Positions 9,163 through 17,635 of a stretch of 64,000 nucleotides of DNA are shown here, in pieces. Source of the stretch: Metabacillus arenae. Its GTDB lineage: Bacteria > Bacillota > Bacilli > Bacillales > Bacillaceae. Positions within the stretch are counted from its first letter, which is position 1. Each line of letters opens with the position of its first letter. The position numbers and the translations under genes are program-made. The DNA lies in NCBI RefSeq assembly GCF_014773385.1, contig NZ_JACXAI010000015.1:69484-133483 (forward strand). Reading direction: 5' to 3'. The notes beneath the pieces were generated by a model. That model saw nothing but the letters and a program-made list of their open reading frames with translations. It was not told the origin of the DNA and made no database searches.

Positions 9163-9196
9163 GGTTACGACATGTTGGTGTAACTGTTATAGTTAC
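9152..9196. promoter_or_regulatory. Two tandem 17-bp palindromic operators
   Basis: GTAACTATAATGGTTAC (9152-9168) and GTAACTGTTATAGTTAC (9180-9196) are both dyads of the form GTAACYRTWATRGTTAC. Their starts are 28 bases apart, close to three helical turns. They lie between the divergent Rrf2 regulator and azoreductase genes and overlap the -10 box, which makes them the likely binding sites of the YwnA-like protein (inference). Confidence 0.75.
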
Positions 9197-9293
9197 ATTT
9201 GGAGCTCCTACTATTAATATTGTATAAGAGATTAATCCTCCACGGATAATATAGTATTGTGATAATTCATTAAAGGAAGGATATGAAACAATT

Positions 9294-9929
9294 ATGGCAA
9301 AGCTACTTTATATCACGGCTCATCCGCATGATGATGCTGTTTCGTTTAGTATGGCAGCAGGAAAAGCATTTATTGATACTTACAAAGAGGTAAATCCAAG
9401 CGATGAGATTGTTCATCTTGACCTGTATAAAGAACATATTCCTCAAATGGATGTAGATGTGTTCAGCGGCTGGGGAAAGCTTAAATCAGGTACAAAATTT
9501 GAAGAATTGTCTGAACAAGAGAAAATAAAAGTCTCCCGTTTAGCAGAATTAAGTGAACAGTTCGTGGATGCAGATAAATATGTATTTGTTACTCCTTTAT
9601 GGAACTTCTCATTCCCGCCTGTTATGAAAGCTTATTTAGATGCAGTATCAGTAGCAGGAAAAACATTCAAGTACACAGAACACGGTCCAGTCGGCTTGTT
9701 AACAGATAAAAAAGCATTACACATTCAAGCTCGCGGCGGTTTCTATTCTGAAGGCCCTGCGGCTGAAATGGAAATGGGACATCGTTATATCGGAATCATC
9801 ATGCAGTTCTATGGAGTTCCTTCTTTTGAGGGCTTATTTATAGAAGGACATAATGCAATGCCAGAAAAGGCACAAGAAATTAAAGAGAATGGAATTGTCC
9901 GTGCAAAAGATTTGGCTCGCACATTTTAA
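9294..9929 (+). CDS. azoR: FMN-dependent NADH-azoreductase
   Basis: Flavodoxin-fold quinone/azo reductase of the AcpD/AzoR family, 211 residues (usual length 208-211). Residues 1-12 ([12 protein letters not shown]) form the first strand and phosphate loop. [20 protein letters not shown] near residue 100 is the family hallmark, and [11 protein letters not shown] lies near residue 145. These cytoplasmic enzymes reduce quinones and azo dyes and protect against electrophile stress. Divergent from a YwnA-like repressor and followed by a CatE-type dioxygenase, it fits a quinone/catechol defence cluster. A ribosome site (AAAGGAAGG) lies 13 bases upstream, rather far. Confidence 0.9.
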   Translation: MAKLLYITAHPHDDAVSFSMAAGKAFIDTYKEVNPSDEIVHLDLYKEHIPQMDVDVFSGWGKLKSGTKFEELSEQEKIKVSRLAELSEQFVDADKYVFVTPLWNFSFPPVMKAYLDAVSVAGKTFKYTEHGPVGLLTDKKALHIQARGGFYSEGPAAEMEMGHRYIGIIMQFYGVPSFEGLFIEGHNAMPEKAQEIKENGIVRAKDLARTF

Positions 9930-9936
9930 ATCTAAA

Positions 9937-9974
9937 AAAAGCCGGTTGTTTTGAAAAAACAATCGGCTTATTCT
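9937..9974 (+). terminator. Terminator after azoR
   Basis: AAGCCGGTTGTTTT pairs with AAACAATCGGCTT and is followed by ATTCTT. It separates azoR from the dioxygenase gene, so the two are probably not one transcript. Confidence 0.85.
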
Positions 9975-10039
9975 TAACCTTCAATCTCTACTACATAAGT
10001 AACTCCCTTATTATTGTAAAAGGAAAGGTGGATAAGGAT

Positions 10040-10897
10040 ATGACATTTCATCAGGCTCCACAAATTTTCGTTGGTGAAGTTCAGTTGATTGTTGAAAATC
10101 TGAAGCGGTCAATGATATTTTATCGGGATACTCTTGGTTTTCAGGTGCTAAGGCAAACTGAGAAAACAGCTGTATTATCTGCTGATGGGAAAAGACCTCT
10201 AATTACCATTGAACAGCCGGAGGGAGTATTACAAAAAGAGCCAAGAAAAACCGGACTATATCATGTTGCTCTGCTGCTGCCAAACCGCTCAGATTTAGGA
10301 AGAATGCTCGCTCATCTAATCAATATACAGTATCCACTCGGAGCTTCTGATCATCTAGTAAGCGAAGCACTATATTTGGATGATCCAGATGGAAACGGGC
10401 TTGAAATTTATGCTGACCGCCCCTCTAGAACATGGACTTGGCAAAATAACGAAATTAGCATGGTGACGAATCCTCTTGACGCTGAGAGTTTACTTGCTGA
10501 AGCAAACGGGGAAGAATGGAATAGGATGCCGAGCGGGACAATAATTGGGCATATTCATTTACATGTAGCAAATATCAAACAGGCAGAAACGTTTTATCTC
10601 GAAGGATTGGGTTTTGATTTGGCAGCAAGGTATGGGGATCAGGCAGCTTTTATTTCAACAGGAGGCTATCATCATCACATTGCTTTTAATACATGGAATG
10701 GAACAGGAATCCCTGCACCGAAAAAAAATAGTGTAGGTTTAAAATGGTATTCGCTCATACTTCCTAATAATGATGTGAAAAATAAAATCGTGGAACAATT
10801 AGATCGAATAGGTTCAATTGTAAACGAAGAAAATGAATTAAACTTCACACAGGATCCTTCGGGAACAAATATTGTTTTACAAGTTTTAAAAAATTAA
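10040..10897 (+). CDS. catE: Catechol-2,3-dioxygenase, CatE-like VOC protein
   Basis: Ring-cleaving extradiol dioxygenase with two vicinal-oxygen-chelate modules, about 285 residues as in B. subtilis CatE (YfiE). Module 1 spans roughly residues 10-130 and module 2 residues 165-285. Metal-ligand blocks include GLYHVALLLP, GHIHLHVANI and GNGLEIYADRP. Such enzymes use Fe(II) to open catechols, mostly as detoxification. Start is taken as the ATG at 10040, preceded by AAAGGTGGAT. A GTG at 10028 is in frame but too close to the ribosome site. Unlike B. subtilis, no catD partner is adjacent. Confidence 0.87.
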   Translation: MTFHQAPQIFVGEVQLIVENLKRSMIFYRDTLGFQVLRQTEKTAVLSADGKRPLITIEQPEGVLQKEPRKTGLYHVALLLPNRSDLGRMLAHLINIQYPLGASDHLVSEALYLDDPDGNGLEIYADRPSRTWTWQNNEISMVTNPLDAESLLAEANGEEWNRMPSGTIIGHIHLHVANIKQAETFYLEGLGFDLAARYGDQAAFISTGGYHHHIAFNTWNGTGIPAPKKNSVGLKWYSLILPNNDVKNKIVEQLDRIGSIVNEENELNFTQDPSGTNIVLQVLKN

Positions 10898-10935
10898 CTT
10901 AGACTGTTTTGTAAGTTAATTAAAAACTAAAGTGA

Positions 10936-11030
10936 GTTGTTCAGCTCCAGGCGCTAAACCCCTCTGTGTTCAAAAGTCATTCCCTTTCCGGAGAGGTCTC
11001 CCGAGTGGCAGCGTAGGTTTGACACGCTCT
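10936..11030. repeat. Partial copy of the GTCCAGCTCC dispersed element
   Basis: GTTCAGCTCCAGGCGCTAA followed by a CCCGAGTG-containing middle resembles the 5' half of the longer elements at 28181, 35913, 52629 and 63006. The 3' half is degraded. It lies between catE and the convergent DUF4097 gene. Confidence 0.5.
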
Positions 11031-11072
11031 ATTTTTGAGGGTACTCTCTTGTTATAATTTAATAGGTACCAT

Positions 11073-11113
11073 AAAAAATAGAAATGACACATAGAAAGCT
11101 GCCATTTCTATTT
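11073..11113 (-). terminator. Terminator of the DUF4097 gene
   Basis: AAAAATAGAAATG pairs with CATTTCTATTT, and on the minus strand the stem is followed by TTTTTTATGG. It closes the minus-strand gene that ends at 11127. Confidence 0.8.
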
Positions 11114-11126
11114 CCTCTTTTGCATC

Positions 11127-11978
11127 TTAGTAGAGCTCAATCGAACCGCTTGAAACATTAAGATCGATAGAGTGTTTTCCTGATCCATGGGTTCCTTCGA
11201 TTTTCTCATCATTTTCTTTCACACTGTTAAGGGGAAAATCGTAAGTGATCTCTCCGCTGCTCGCGTTACCCTTGAGTGTGAAATCAGATTCAGTCGGTAA
11301 ATCAAGTTCAACATCTCCTGAGCTGACATCAAATTCAATCGAATCCGTCAGCTGATTCATTTGAATAAGAAGTTCGCCTGAGGATACTTCTCCATTTATT
11401 TTTCCGCTAAAATTCTTAATAGCAGCACTGCCTGAACTAATATTAAATTCACTTGTCACAGTTTTTAACGTTTCAATGGCTAAATCTCCAGAGGAACCAT
11501 CATGGTCAAAATGTTTTGCAGTCAAATTGTTTAAATTCACTTCGCCAGAGCCTATATTTAAAGAGAATTCGTTTAATTCAAATGGTTGACTATCATTATG
11601 ATCAAATGTCAGGCTTCCGGAACCGACATTTACAGACATGTCTCGATTATAATCTTCAGGTAAATAAATGGTTACCTGATTCTCGCCAGCCAAAAACCAT
11701 TCAAACCAATTGCTCTTATATTCTACATTCACAGTATTTCCGCTATGCCAAACGTTCAAGTCCCCTTTTCCTTTAAGCTCTGCTCTTACTTTGTTGTCTT
11801 TTACTGGGATTACCTTCGTTTCTGCATCAGAAATCTTCAAATTCAATTCATCTGTGCTGTCCGTAACGGCAGCCTCTGTTTCTTTGTTTCCAAACGGAAA
11901 AATCGAGTAAACATTCACAAATAAAGCGATAAAAATTCCCGTTAAAATGACAATAGATATGATGAGTTTATTGTTCAC
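11127..11978 (-). CDS. DUF4097-type membrane-anchored beta-solenoid protein
   Basis: A 283-residue extracytoplasmic protein. Residues 5-27 form a hydrophobic anchor or uncleaved signal. The remainder is a regular array of short beta strands with repeated SSG / GSG turns (for example NISSGSAAIKNFSGKI and DVSSGDVELDLP), the pattern of the DUF4097 right-handed beta-repeat family. Such proteins often accompany envelope-stress or PadR/DUF1700 regulators, but none is adjacent here. The start is GTG, seven bases after GAAGGAAGGG. Its biochemical role is unknown. Confidence 0.75.
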   Translation of the reverse strand: MNNKLIISIVILTGIFIALFVNVYSIFPFGNKETEAAVTDSTDELNLKISDAETKVIPVKDNKVRAELKGKGDLNVWHSGNTVNVEYKSNWFEWFLAGENQVTIYLPEDYNRDMSVNVGSGSLTFDHNDSQPFELNEFSLNIGSGEVNLNNLTAKHFDHDGSSGDLAIETLKTVTSEFNISSGSAAIKNFSGKINGEVSSGELLIQMNQLTDSIEFDVSSGDVELDLPTESDFTLKGNASSGEITYDFPLNSVKENDEKIEGTHGSGKHSIDLNVSSGSIELY

Positions 11979-12282
11979 GTCTGTCCCTTCCTTCTGTTTT
12001 ATTATAATTTGATTTTAATATAGGTGGTAAATTTCGACAATGTACTGTTGCACTAGTAACCACTAAGTCTTGAGGCGTATTTTGATATGGGTTAATGGAA
12101 GGTAAGGATTAATAAAGAATTGTTGAAGAGTATAATTCGCTTTATAAGATAAGGAAATGAATGGAATCACCATTTATCGAAGCACTAAAATGAAAAAACT
12201 GTTCCATAAATAGAAGTTGTTTATAATTGGTTACATACCAAATTGATATTTTAAAAAGAAGGAAAAGGAGAGAATATTTTAA

Positions 12283-12652
12283 ATGGGAAGGGAACTGCAT
12301 TTTGGTGAAAAAGAAGTAACGTTAAAGCTGACTGGATTAACAAGTTTTTTTGCCCTGAAATCTAAGGTGACCATGCCCTACACGATAATAAAAAAGGCAT
12401 TTGTTGATTACTTTGATGCTCCAGCATGGATGCTGCGAATGCCTGGAACTTCTACCGTTTTTAAACATTTATGAGGGAAGCTTCAAGTATGCGGATGAAT
12501 GGTATTTTCTTTCTTACGGCAGTCGTGAACCTCTGCTCATTATCGAACTGCAAGGACATGAAAAATATCGGTATGTTATTATTCAACAACCTAATCCACG
12601 CGAAGGCATGCTGAAAATTCGCGACAGATTAAGGAAGTTGGAGGAAGATTAA
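12283..12652 (+). pseudogene. Frameshifted small gene (PH-domain-like hypothetical)
   Basis: Two overlapping frames make one protein. Frame 1 runs from ATG 12283 to a stop at 12474 and ends MPGTSTVFKHL. The +1 frame continues with PFLNIYEGSFKYADEWYF and stops at 12652. Joined at about 12449-12457 they give a roughly 122-residue protein with no gap in predicted strands, which fits a one-base insertion near TCTACCGTTTTT. AAAGGAGAGAATATTTTAA precedes the ATG. The pattern of alternating strands and a final helix suggests a PH-like fold (inference). A sequencing error or programmed shift is not excluded. Confidence 0.6.
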
Positions 12653-12885
12653 GCTTTACTTTGGGATGTCGAAATGGAATAAGAAATGAGCAAATGAAAA
12701 ATAAAGCGGTGATGGATCGCAAAATAAGGATTGAGAGTACAAAAGATCTATTTATTTGAAAAGCATTGAGTAATATGACGATTCGAAATCCTCTAACAGC
12801 CTGACGTAATGAAAATCATTAGATGCCCCCGCTAAAAAAGCTACTGCTGATAATAGATTTTTAGAACAGATAACCAAGCTCATTA

Positions 12886-13758
12886 TTAAATGTCATTCTC
12901 TATGTCCAAATTTTCAATAAAATCAACAAATGATTTAACGATGTTTAATTTTAAGGAATCCTCATGGTAAAGCATCCATGTCTTACGAATGATCGGTTGA
13001 CCACCTTTCGTTTTGAGCACAATTTTATACACATCATCAACATCGTTTAAAATCATACTTGGTAAAATAGCATAACCCAAACCGTTAACGACCATCTTTT
13101 TGCATGTATCTGCTTTATCGACTTCTATGCTGACTAGTGGTGGTTGGATGAAATTTTCGGACCACCATTTATCCACGGAAGTCTTTAGGAGAGCGTCGGT
13201 ATGATAGTCAATTCTTGGCAAGCTGGGGAGATCATGAATATCTATTTTTTCTTTAGAAGCAATGCATATGGTCTCTTCAAATAACAAACGTTTTTGATCT
13301 TTCCAGCTGTAATCTCCTTTAACAAAACCAATATGGACATCTTGATTATAAATTAAATGAGCAATATGACTGCTATAGCCTGTCGTCACCTTGAATTCAA
13401 TATTGGGATACTGTTCTTTGAATAGCTTTAATAGATTGGGAAGCTTGTAATCCGTAAAAAAATTATAAACGCCTAACCTTAATGTTCCTGCTGCGTTTTG
13501 CTCCATATTTAGGACATTCTCCTTGATTTTTTGAATGGTTAACAACATCTCATTTGCACATCTTGCTAAATATTCTCCTTGCGGGGTGAATTGGACTCCT
13601 CGTCTTCCTCTGTTTACAATTTGAACGCCAAATTCTTTTTCTAATTGCTGCAAACGATTTGTCAAAGCAGGCTGAGAAATATATAAATGTTGAGCTGCTT
13701 TTGTAATGTTTTTTTCCTTGTAAAGGGTTTGTAAGACCATCCAATCCCGCATATCCAA
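12886..13758 (-). CDS. LysR family transcriptional regulator (copy A)
   Basis: A 290-residue LysR-type activator/repressor. The winged helix-turn-helix is LYKEKNITKAAQHLYISQPALTNRLQ, and the remainder is a periplasmic-binding-like effector domain. It is clearly paralogous to the LysR protein encoded at 17903-18766: both share YISQPALT, LEKEFG, GTLRLGV and ATCK/ETCKxMV blocks. It is divergent from an AbrB-type membrane protein gene and probably controls it. Start is TTG at 13758, seven bases after GGAGGT. An ATG two codons later is possible. Confidence 0.9.
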   Translation of the reverse strand: MDMRDWMVLQTLYKEKNITKAAQHLYISQPALTNRLQQLEKEFGVQIVNRGRRGVQFTPQGEYLARCANEMLLTIQKIKENVLNMEQNAAGTLRLGVYNFFTDYKLPNLLKLFKEQYPNIEFKVTTGYSSHIAHLIYNQDVHIGFVKGDYSWKDQKRLLFEETICIASKEKIDIHDLPSLPRIDYHTDALLKTSVDKWWSENFIQPPLVSIEVDKADTCKKMVVNGLGYAILPSMILNDVDDVYKIVLKTKGGQPIIRKTWMLYHEDSLKLNIVKSFVDFIENLDIENDI

Positions 13759-13929
13759 ACGAATAACCTCCGTTTTACCATCAATTATTTTTATATATAA
13801 ATATTAATTTTCGATATTTTATTTATTTCTAAAAGTATACTATATTTGTTGTAACAATCAAAAATAGTAAATTAGTTACATTTTATAAGTGATTTTATCC
13901 AAGTTCAAAAACCGAAAGAAGGATTCAGA
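13759..13929. promoter_or_regulatory. Divergent promoter region, LysR copy A / AbrB-type membrane gene
   Basis: 171 AT-rich bases separate the two divergent genes. They contain the partly symmetrical TTGTTGTAACAA near 13848-13859, a possible LysR half-site pair. Exact promoters cannot be fixed by eye. Confidence 0.4.
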
Positions 13930-15066
13930 ATGGAAGAAAATAAAGCTTTTTTACAATTTGTTCGTTTTGTAGCAATAAGCGGGGTAGGGGGATTACTTCT
14001 TTCTCTAACAGGCCTCTCAATTGGCTGGATGATTGGAACACTCCTCATGGCAACCTTTCTTTCTATTCTGCGTTCAAAATTCTGGAAAGTACCTCATAAT
14101 CAAAAGGGGATCCCGAAATATTGGTTATATATTGGACAGTGTATTTTAGGTATTGAATTAGGCCAGAAAATAAATAGCTCTGTTCTATTCATTTTTCAAG
14201 AAAATTGGGCAACGATTCTCATTATGCTTCTTCTGTCTATCTTTTTTTCTTTACTTTCTGGTTTCGTTTTATGGAAATACAGCAAATTGGATATGCTCAC
14301 TAGTTTTTTTGCAACTGCCCCTGGCGGCATGTCCTCTCTCCCAAGTATTGCAGAAGATGTTGGTGCTAACACTGGTATTGTCAGCATAATTCAAACGATG
14401 CGTGTATTTTTAGTCATACTTGCTATCCCCTTAATCATATCTTTGTGGATCGGCAATTCTGTTGATTTTGAAAATAGCCATACTGCTTCAACAGAAAGCA
14501 CAAATTTTGAAATAGAGCAGCTTTTATGGACCGTTGCATTAGTACTGACAGCATGGGTTGGATATTATTTTGGAAAATATTTAAAGTTTCCTGCCCCATG
14601 GCTAATCGGCAGTATGGTGAGTGTTGCCATTGTTAAGTCGTTTAGTTCTGTATTTATCGGATTCGATCTCGTTGCCTGGTGGCCGCAAGGTTTTATCGTT
14701 GTTTCTCAAATTTTTATAGGTGCAAGCATTGGCTCTCGTTTCCATAAAAATATGTTTAGAGGATTAAAGCGAACCTTGTTCATCTCGTTTTTGAGTACAA
14801 TTGGCTTGATCCTCTCCATGTTTTTATGCGCTTTTATTGTTTCGACTGTAACGGGTATACCTTTTCACACTTCCGCTTTAGCATTTGCTCCAGGCGGCAT
14901 CGCAGAAATGACTACTACTGCAGTCGTTTTAGAAGCTGACTCTACATTTGTCGTGGCGGTACAGGTGCTCCGGGTGGTCGCCGTTTGCCTCATACTCCCC
15001 CCAATCTTTAGATTCTTAAGACATTGGGAGTTAAAAAAGAAAACACACTCTCGCATATCAGCTTAG
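13930..15066 (+). CDS. AbrB family membrane protein (duplicated transporter-like)
   Basis: A 378-residue integral membrane protein with about ten hydrophobic segments in two internal repeats. Each repeat ends with a matching motif: FFATAPGGMSSLPSIAEDVGAN near residue 130 and ALAFAPGGIAEMTTTAVVLEAD near residue 315. This is the AbrB/AidB-regulator family (PF05145), not the DNA-binding AbrB. The double APGG motif suggests a transporter pore, perhaps for an organic acid (inference). It is divergent from LysR copy A, and near a citrate-type transporter and PrpF-type isomerase. GAAAGAAGG precedes the ATG. Confidence 0.82.
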   Translation: MEENKAFLQFVRFVAISGVGGLLLSLTGLSIGWMIGTLLMATFLSILRSKFWKVPHNQKGIPKYWLYIGQCILGIELGQKINSSVLFIFQENWATILIMLLLSIFFSLLSGFVLWKYSKLDMLTSFFATAPGGMSSLPSIAEDVGANTGIVSIIQTMRVFLVILAIPLIISLWIGNSVDFENSHTASTESTNFEIEQLLWTVALVLTAWVGYYFGKYLKFPAPWLIGSMVSVAIVKSFSSVFIGFDLVAWWPQGFIVVSQIFIGASIGSRFHKNMFRGLKRTLFISFLSTIGLILSMFLCAFIVSTVTGIPFHTSALAFAPGGIAEMTTTAVVLEADSTFVVAVQVLRVVAVCLILPPIFRFLRHWELKKKTHSRISA

Positions 15067-15129
15067 GTATACAGTTTTTAATTTTCTGTTGATTTTTTTC
15101 TACTCATATTGGGCAGTAAATCCTATTGG

Positions 15130-15310
15130 GCTTAGATTTAGTTGAAATAAGAAGTTAGCGTGCCTGTAAAGGTTCGAAAATAGGAACATAGACTAAGAAC
15201 GTCGCATCATGTGGCAGCGTTTGTGGAGCCACAACCTGTTGGTCTCAAAGATCTTTAAGCAATCCTTATAGGAACTAACCATAAGGAGGGATACAGAAAA
15301 CCTCCTACTG
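15130..15310. repeat. Copy 1 of the ACAGACTAAGA-type dispersed element
   Basis: GGAACATAGACTAAGAACG is followed by stretches able to pair (TGTGGCAGC.../GTGGAGCCACA, CTTATAGGAACTAACCATAAG, GGAGGG...CCTCC). Related copies lie near 16190-16275 and 20171-20245. It fills the gap between the AbrB-type gene and yyaC. No gene is seen in it. Confidence 0.5.
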
Positions 15311-15382
15311 ATCGAAGTTTTACTTTATAATTATGAAAACAGCTTACTATTAGTTGCTTAGATCAAATTGAGGGGGATAGTA

Positions 15383-15967
15383 GTGAGTCCTTTTTATAAC
15401 GATAAAGAAAAAAAAGATCTATTTTATGTGAAAACCAATGGACGAAAAGAAAGGGAAATAGAAATAATTGCAATTAAAATAAAAGAAATTATTCAGCAAT
15501 CATTACTTGAGAATAAAGATATTGTCTTTTTATGTATTGGCTCAGACCGATACGTTGGAGATTCATTAGGTCCATTGGTTGGAACGATGCTCAAAGAAAG
15601 CCAACTACCTTACCGCGTTTACGGAACATTAGAAGAACCCGTTCATGCGTTTAATTTAAAAGGAATATTGAAAGAAATCAATAAACAATTTAAAAAACCT
15701 CTTATATTTAGTATAGATGCTTGTCTAGGTGATAAAAATCAAGTGGGTTATGTTATTTTTAAAGAGGGCCCCCTTGCTCCAGGAAAAGCCCTTCAGAAGA
15801 TATTGCCGGAGGTAGGAGATTATCATTTCAAGGGAATTGTTAATTATATCGATCCGCTGCCATCATCACAGTTTTTAAATGATACCCGATTATATACCGT
15901 AATGAACCTGGCAAAGGTTATTTTTAAAGTGATAAGTAAAATAGAAGAAAATAATGAAACAATTTGA
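15383..15967 (+). CDS. yyaC: Spore protease-like YyaC family protein
   Basis: DUF1256/YyaC family, related in fold to the GPR germination protease that degrades small acid-soluble spore proteins. Key blocks are FLCIGSDRYVGDSLGPLVG near residue 50 and IFSIDACLG near residue 112, with PGKALQKILPEVGDY after it. The 194-residue length fits the family. GTG at 15383 is chosen because GAGGGGGATA lies just before it; an in-frame TTG at 15368 sits upstream of that site. Its biochemical role is not settled in the family, so function stays inferred. Confidence 0.85.
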   Translation: MSPFYNDKEKKDLFYVKTNGRKEREIEIIAIKIKEIIQQSLLENKDIVFLCIGSDRYVGDSLGPLVGTMLKESQLPYRVYGTLEEPVHAFNLKGILKEINKQFKKPLIFSIDACLGDKNQVGYVIFKEGPLAPGKALQKILPEVGDYHFKGIVNYIDPLPSSQFLNDTRLYTVMNLAKVIFKVISKIEENNETI

Positions 15968-16029
15968 TAGAGAAGCTATATGTTACGAACGATTATATCT
16001 TAAAATTAGGTTATTTTCTTGTAAAAATA

Positions 16030-16085
16030 GCCGGGCCCATCCAAAACTCCAGATTATCTTCTGAGTTTGGAAGGCCCCGCTTATT
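16030..16085 (+). terminator. Long hairpin after yyaC
   Basis: CGGGCC and CCAAAACTC pair with GAGTTTGG and GGCCCCG with small internal loops, followed by CTTATTATT. It lies about 60 bases after the yyaC stop and is probably its terminator. Confidence 0.55.
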
Positions 16086-16189
16086 ATTGCTGGAATAAAA
16101 ATGAAGATTGGGAGTTAATCATTGATTCATCTCACTCAAAGCGGGCAGTAAAACCACCTTCTCAATCTTCAGAAACAAAAAAAAGATAA

Positions 16190-16275
16190 ACTTGTCCGCA
16201 GGTGTCCTGAAATAAGGAACACAGACTATCCGCAGGCGTCCGTGGCAAAGTCTATGTGACCCACATTTCTTTGGC
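16190..16275. repeat. Copy 2 of the ACAGACTAAGA-type dispersed element
   Basis: GTCCGCAGGTGTCC...GGAACACAGACTATCCGCAGGCGTCC shares GGAACACAGACTA with the copies at 15130 and 20171. It lies in the gap between yyaC and the convergent citrate transporter gene. Confidence 0.45.
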
Positions 16276-16285
16276 CACATCTAAC

Positions 16286-16319
16286 CCATCAGTGGGGATG
16301 AAGATAATCCCACTGATGG
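16286..16319 (-). terminator. Hairpin at the 3' end of the CitMHS gene
   Basis: CCATCAGTGGG at 16286-16296 pairs perfectly with CCCACTGATGG at 16309-16319, nine bases past the stop of the minus-strand transporter gene. It lacks a T run, so it may stabilise the RNA end instead of terminating. Confidence 0.5.
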
Positions 16320-16327
16320 AAGGTTCA

Positions 16328-17635
16328 CTATATAGCACTCGTTAAGAAAGCAACGAGTGTAAGGACCAGCGAACATAAAAGAGCCCATTTAAATGCAAAA
16401 CGCTGAAGTTCACCAATGTCCGTTTTGACCATTCCTACTAGTAATAGCGTGGATGCAACAAGTGGACTTAGAAAATGCACCGGCTGCCCTAGCACTGAAG
16501 CCCTTGCAATTTCTAAAGGACTTACTCCATAAGCAGCTCCTGCTTCAGCTAAAATTGGCAATACGCCAAAGTAATAAGCGTCATTTGACAAAACAAAAGT
16601 AAACGGCATACTTGTTAGGGCAACGACTATCGGGAAGAAGGAACCTACAGATTCAGGAATGATGGACACCAATGAATTTGAGATTGCGTCTACCATTTTT
16701 GTTCCGGAAAAAATTCCAGAGAAAATACCGGCAGCAAATACTAATACAACAACTGTTAAGGCATTACCAGCATGAGATCCGATCCGATCTTTTTGTTGTT
16801 CTAAATTAGGATAATTAATCATGGCAGCGATCACAAATCCGATTAGAAATAAAATTGGAACAGGCAGTATACCCATTACTAAAATGACCATAATGGTGAG
16901 TGTTAATAGTAGGTTTATCCATCTTAATTTAGGACGTTTAATATTGTCTTGCAGAGAATAAGTTGCAGCCGCTTCACTTAGCTCTAATGAATCCTTGGGA
17001 ATTTCCTCGATATGGATAATACCAATTCTTGCGCGCTCCTTCCTTCCAAGAACATAGGATATAAAAAGAATACATGCCATACCTGCGAACATTGTAGGCA
17101 GTAACGGAAGAAAGAATTCATTTGCATCGACGCCTAAAGATGCGATGGCTCTTGTAGCTGGACCTCCCCAAGGAGTCATACCACTCATAATACTAACGGA
17201 AAGCATGGAAATTGTTGCAAGAACGAGAGGGTTCATACCTAACCGTAAATAAAGTGTCAACATTGCGGAAATTGTAATCATATGAGTAGTTGTTCCATCA
17301 CCATCTAATGCGACTGTCATTGCGATAACTGCAGTACCTATAGCTATTTTAACTGGGTCTCCTTTGACGATTTTCAACATCTTATTGATTAGTGGATCAA
17401 ATAATCCGGCATCGATTAGAATTCCGAAAAATAGAATAGCAAATAATAGTAAAGCTGCTGAAGGAGCAACTTCTTTTAATCCATCCAGCATCATATCCCC
17501 GAGATTTAAGCCAAACCCGCCAATAAGTGCAAAGACAATTGGCACTATTACAAGAGCAGCAGCAGGTGACAACCGTTTTGCCATGATTAAATAAGTAAAA
17601 ACTACTACCATTGAAATTCCTAAAAAAGTAAGAAT
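16328..17635 (-). CDS. CitMHS family citrate-type:H+ (metal) symporter, probable ATT start
   Basis: Integral membrane symporter for citrate complexed with divalent metal or a related tricarboxylate, about 435 residues and 11-12 membrane spans. Marks are MAKRLSPAAALVIVP near the N-terminus, VALDGDGTTTHMITI, SGMTPWGGPATRA and the C-terminal GQPVHFLSPLVAST. The ATG at 17611 would cut the first membrane helix. ATT at 17635 lies eight bases after AGGAGG and gives MLTFLGISMVVVF, the usual family start. It lies downstream of LysR copy B, with which it probably shares a tricarboxylate role. Confidence 0.85.
   Translation of the reverse strand: MLTFLGISMVVVFTYLIMAKRLSPAAALVIVPIVFALIGGFGLNLGDMMLDGLKEVAPSAALLLFAILFFGILIDAGLFDPLINKMLKIVKGDPVKIAIGTAVIAMTVALDGDGTTTHMITISAMLTLYLRLGMNPLVLATISMLSVSIMSGMTPWGGPATRAIASLGVDANEFFLPLLPTMFAGMACILFISYVLGRKERARIGIIHIEEIPKDSLELSEAAATYSLQDNIKRPKLRWINLLLTLTIMVILVMGILPVPILFLIGFVIAAMINYPNLEQQKDRIGSHAGNALTVVVLVFAAGIFSGIFSGTKMVDAISNSLVSIIPESVGSFFPIVVALTSMPFTFVLSNDAYYFGVLPILAEAGAAYGVSPLEIARASVLGQPVHFLSPLVASTLLLVGMVKTDIGELQRFAFKWALLCSLVLTLVAFLTSAI

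Noticed and set aside
12449-12457. Programmed -1 ribosomal frameshift at TTTTTAAAC
   Set aside because: The downstream frame is +1 relative to the upstream one and the heptamer is not in the reading phase required for a -1 shift.
13930-15066. DNA-binding AbrB transition-state regulator
   Set aside because: The name AbrB is shared, but this is a polytopic membrane protein of the other AbrB family; the DNA-binding paralogue is at 23223-23504.
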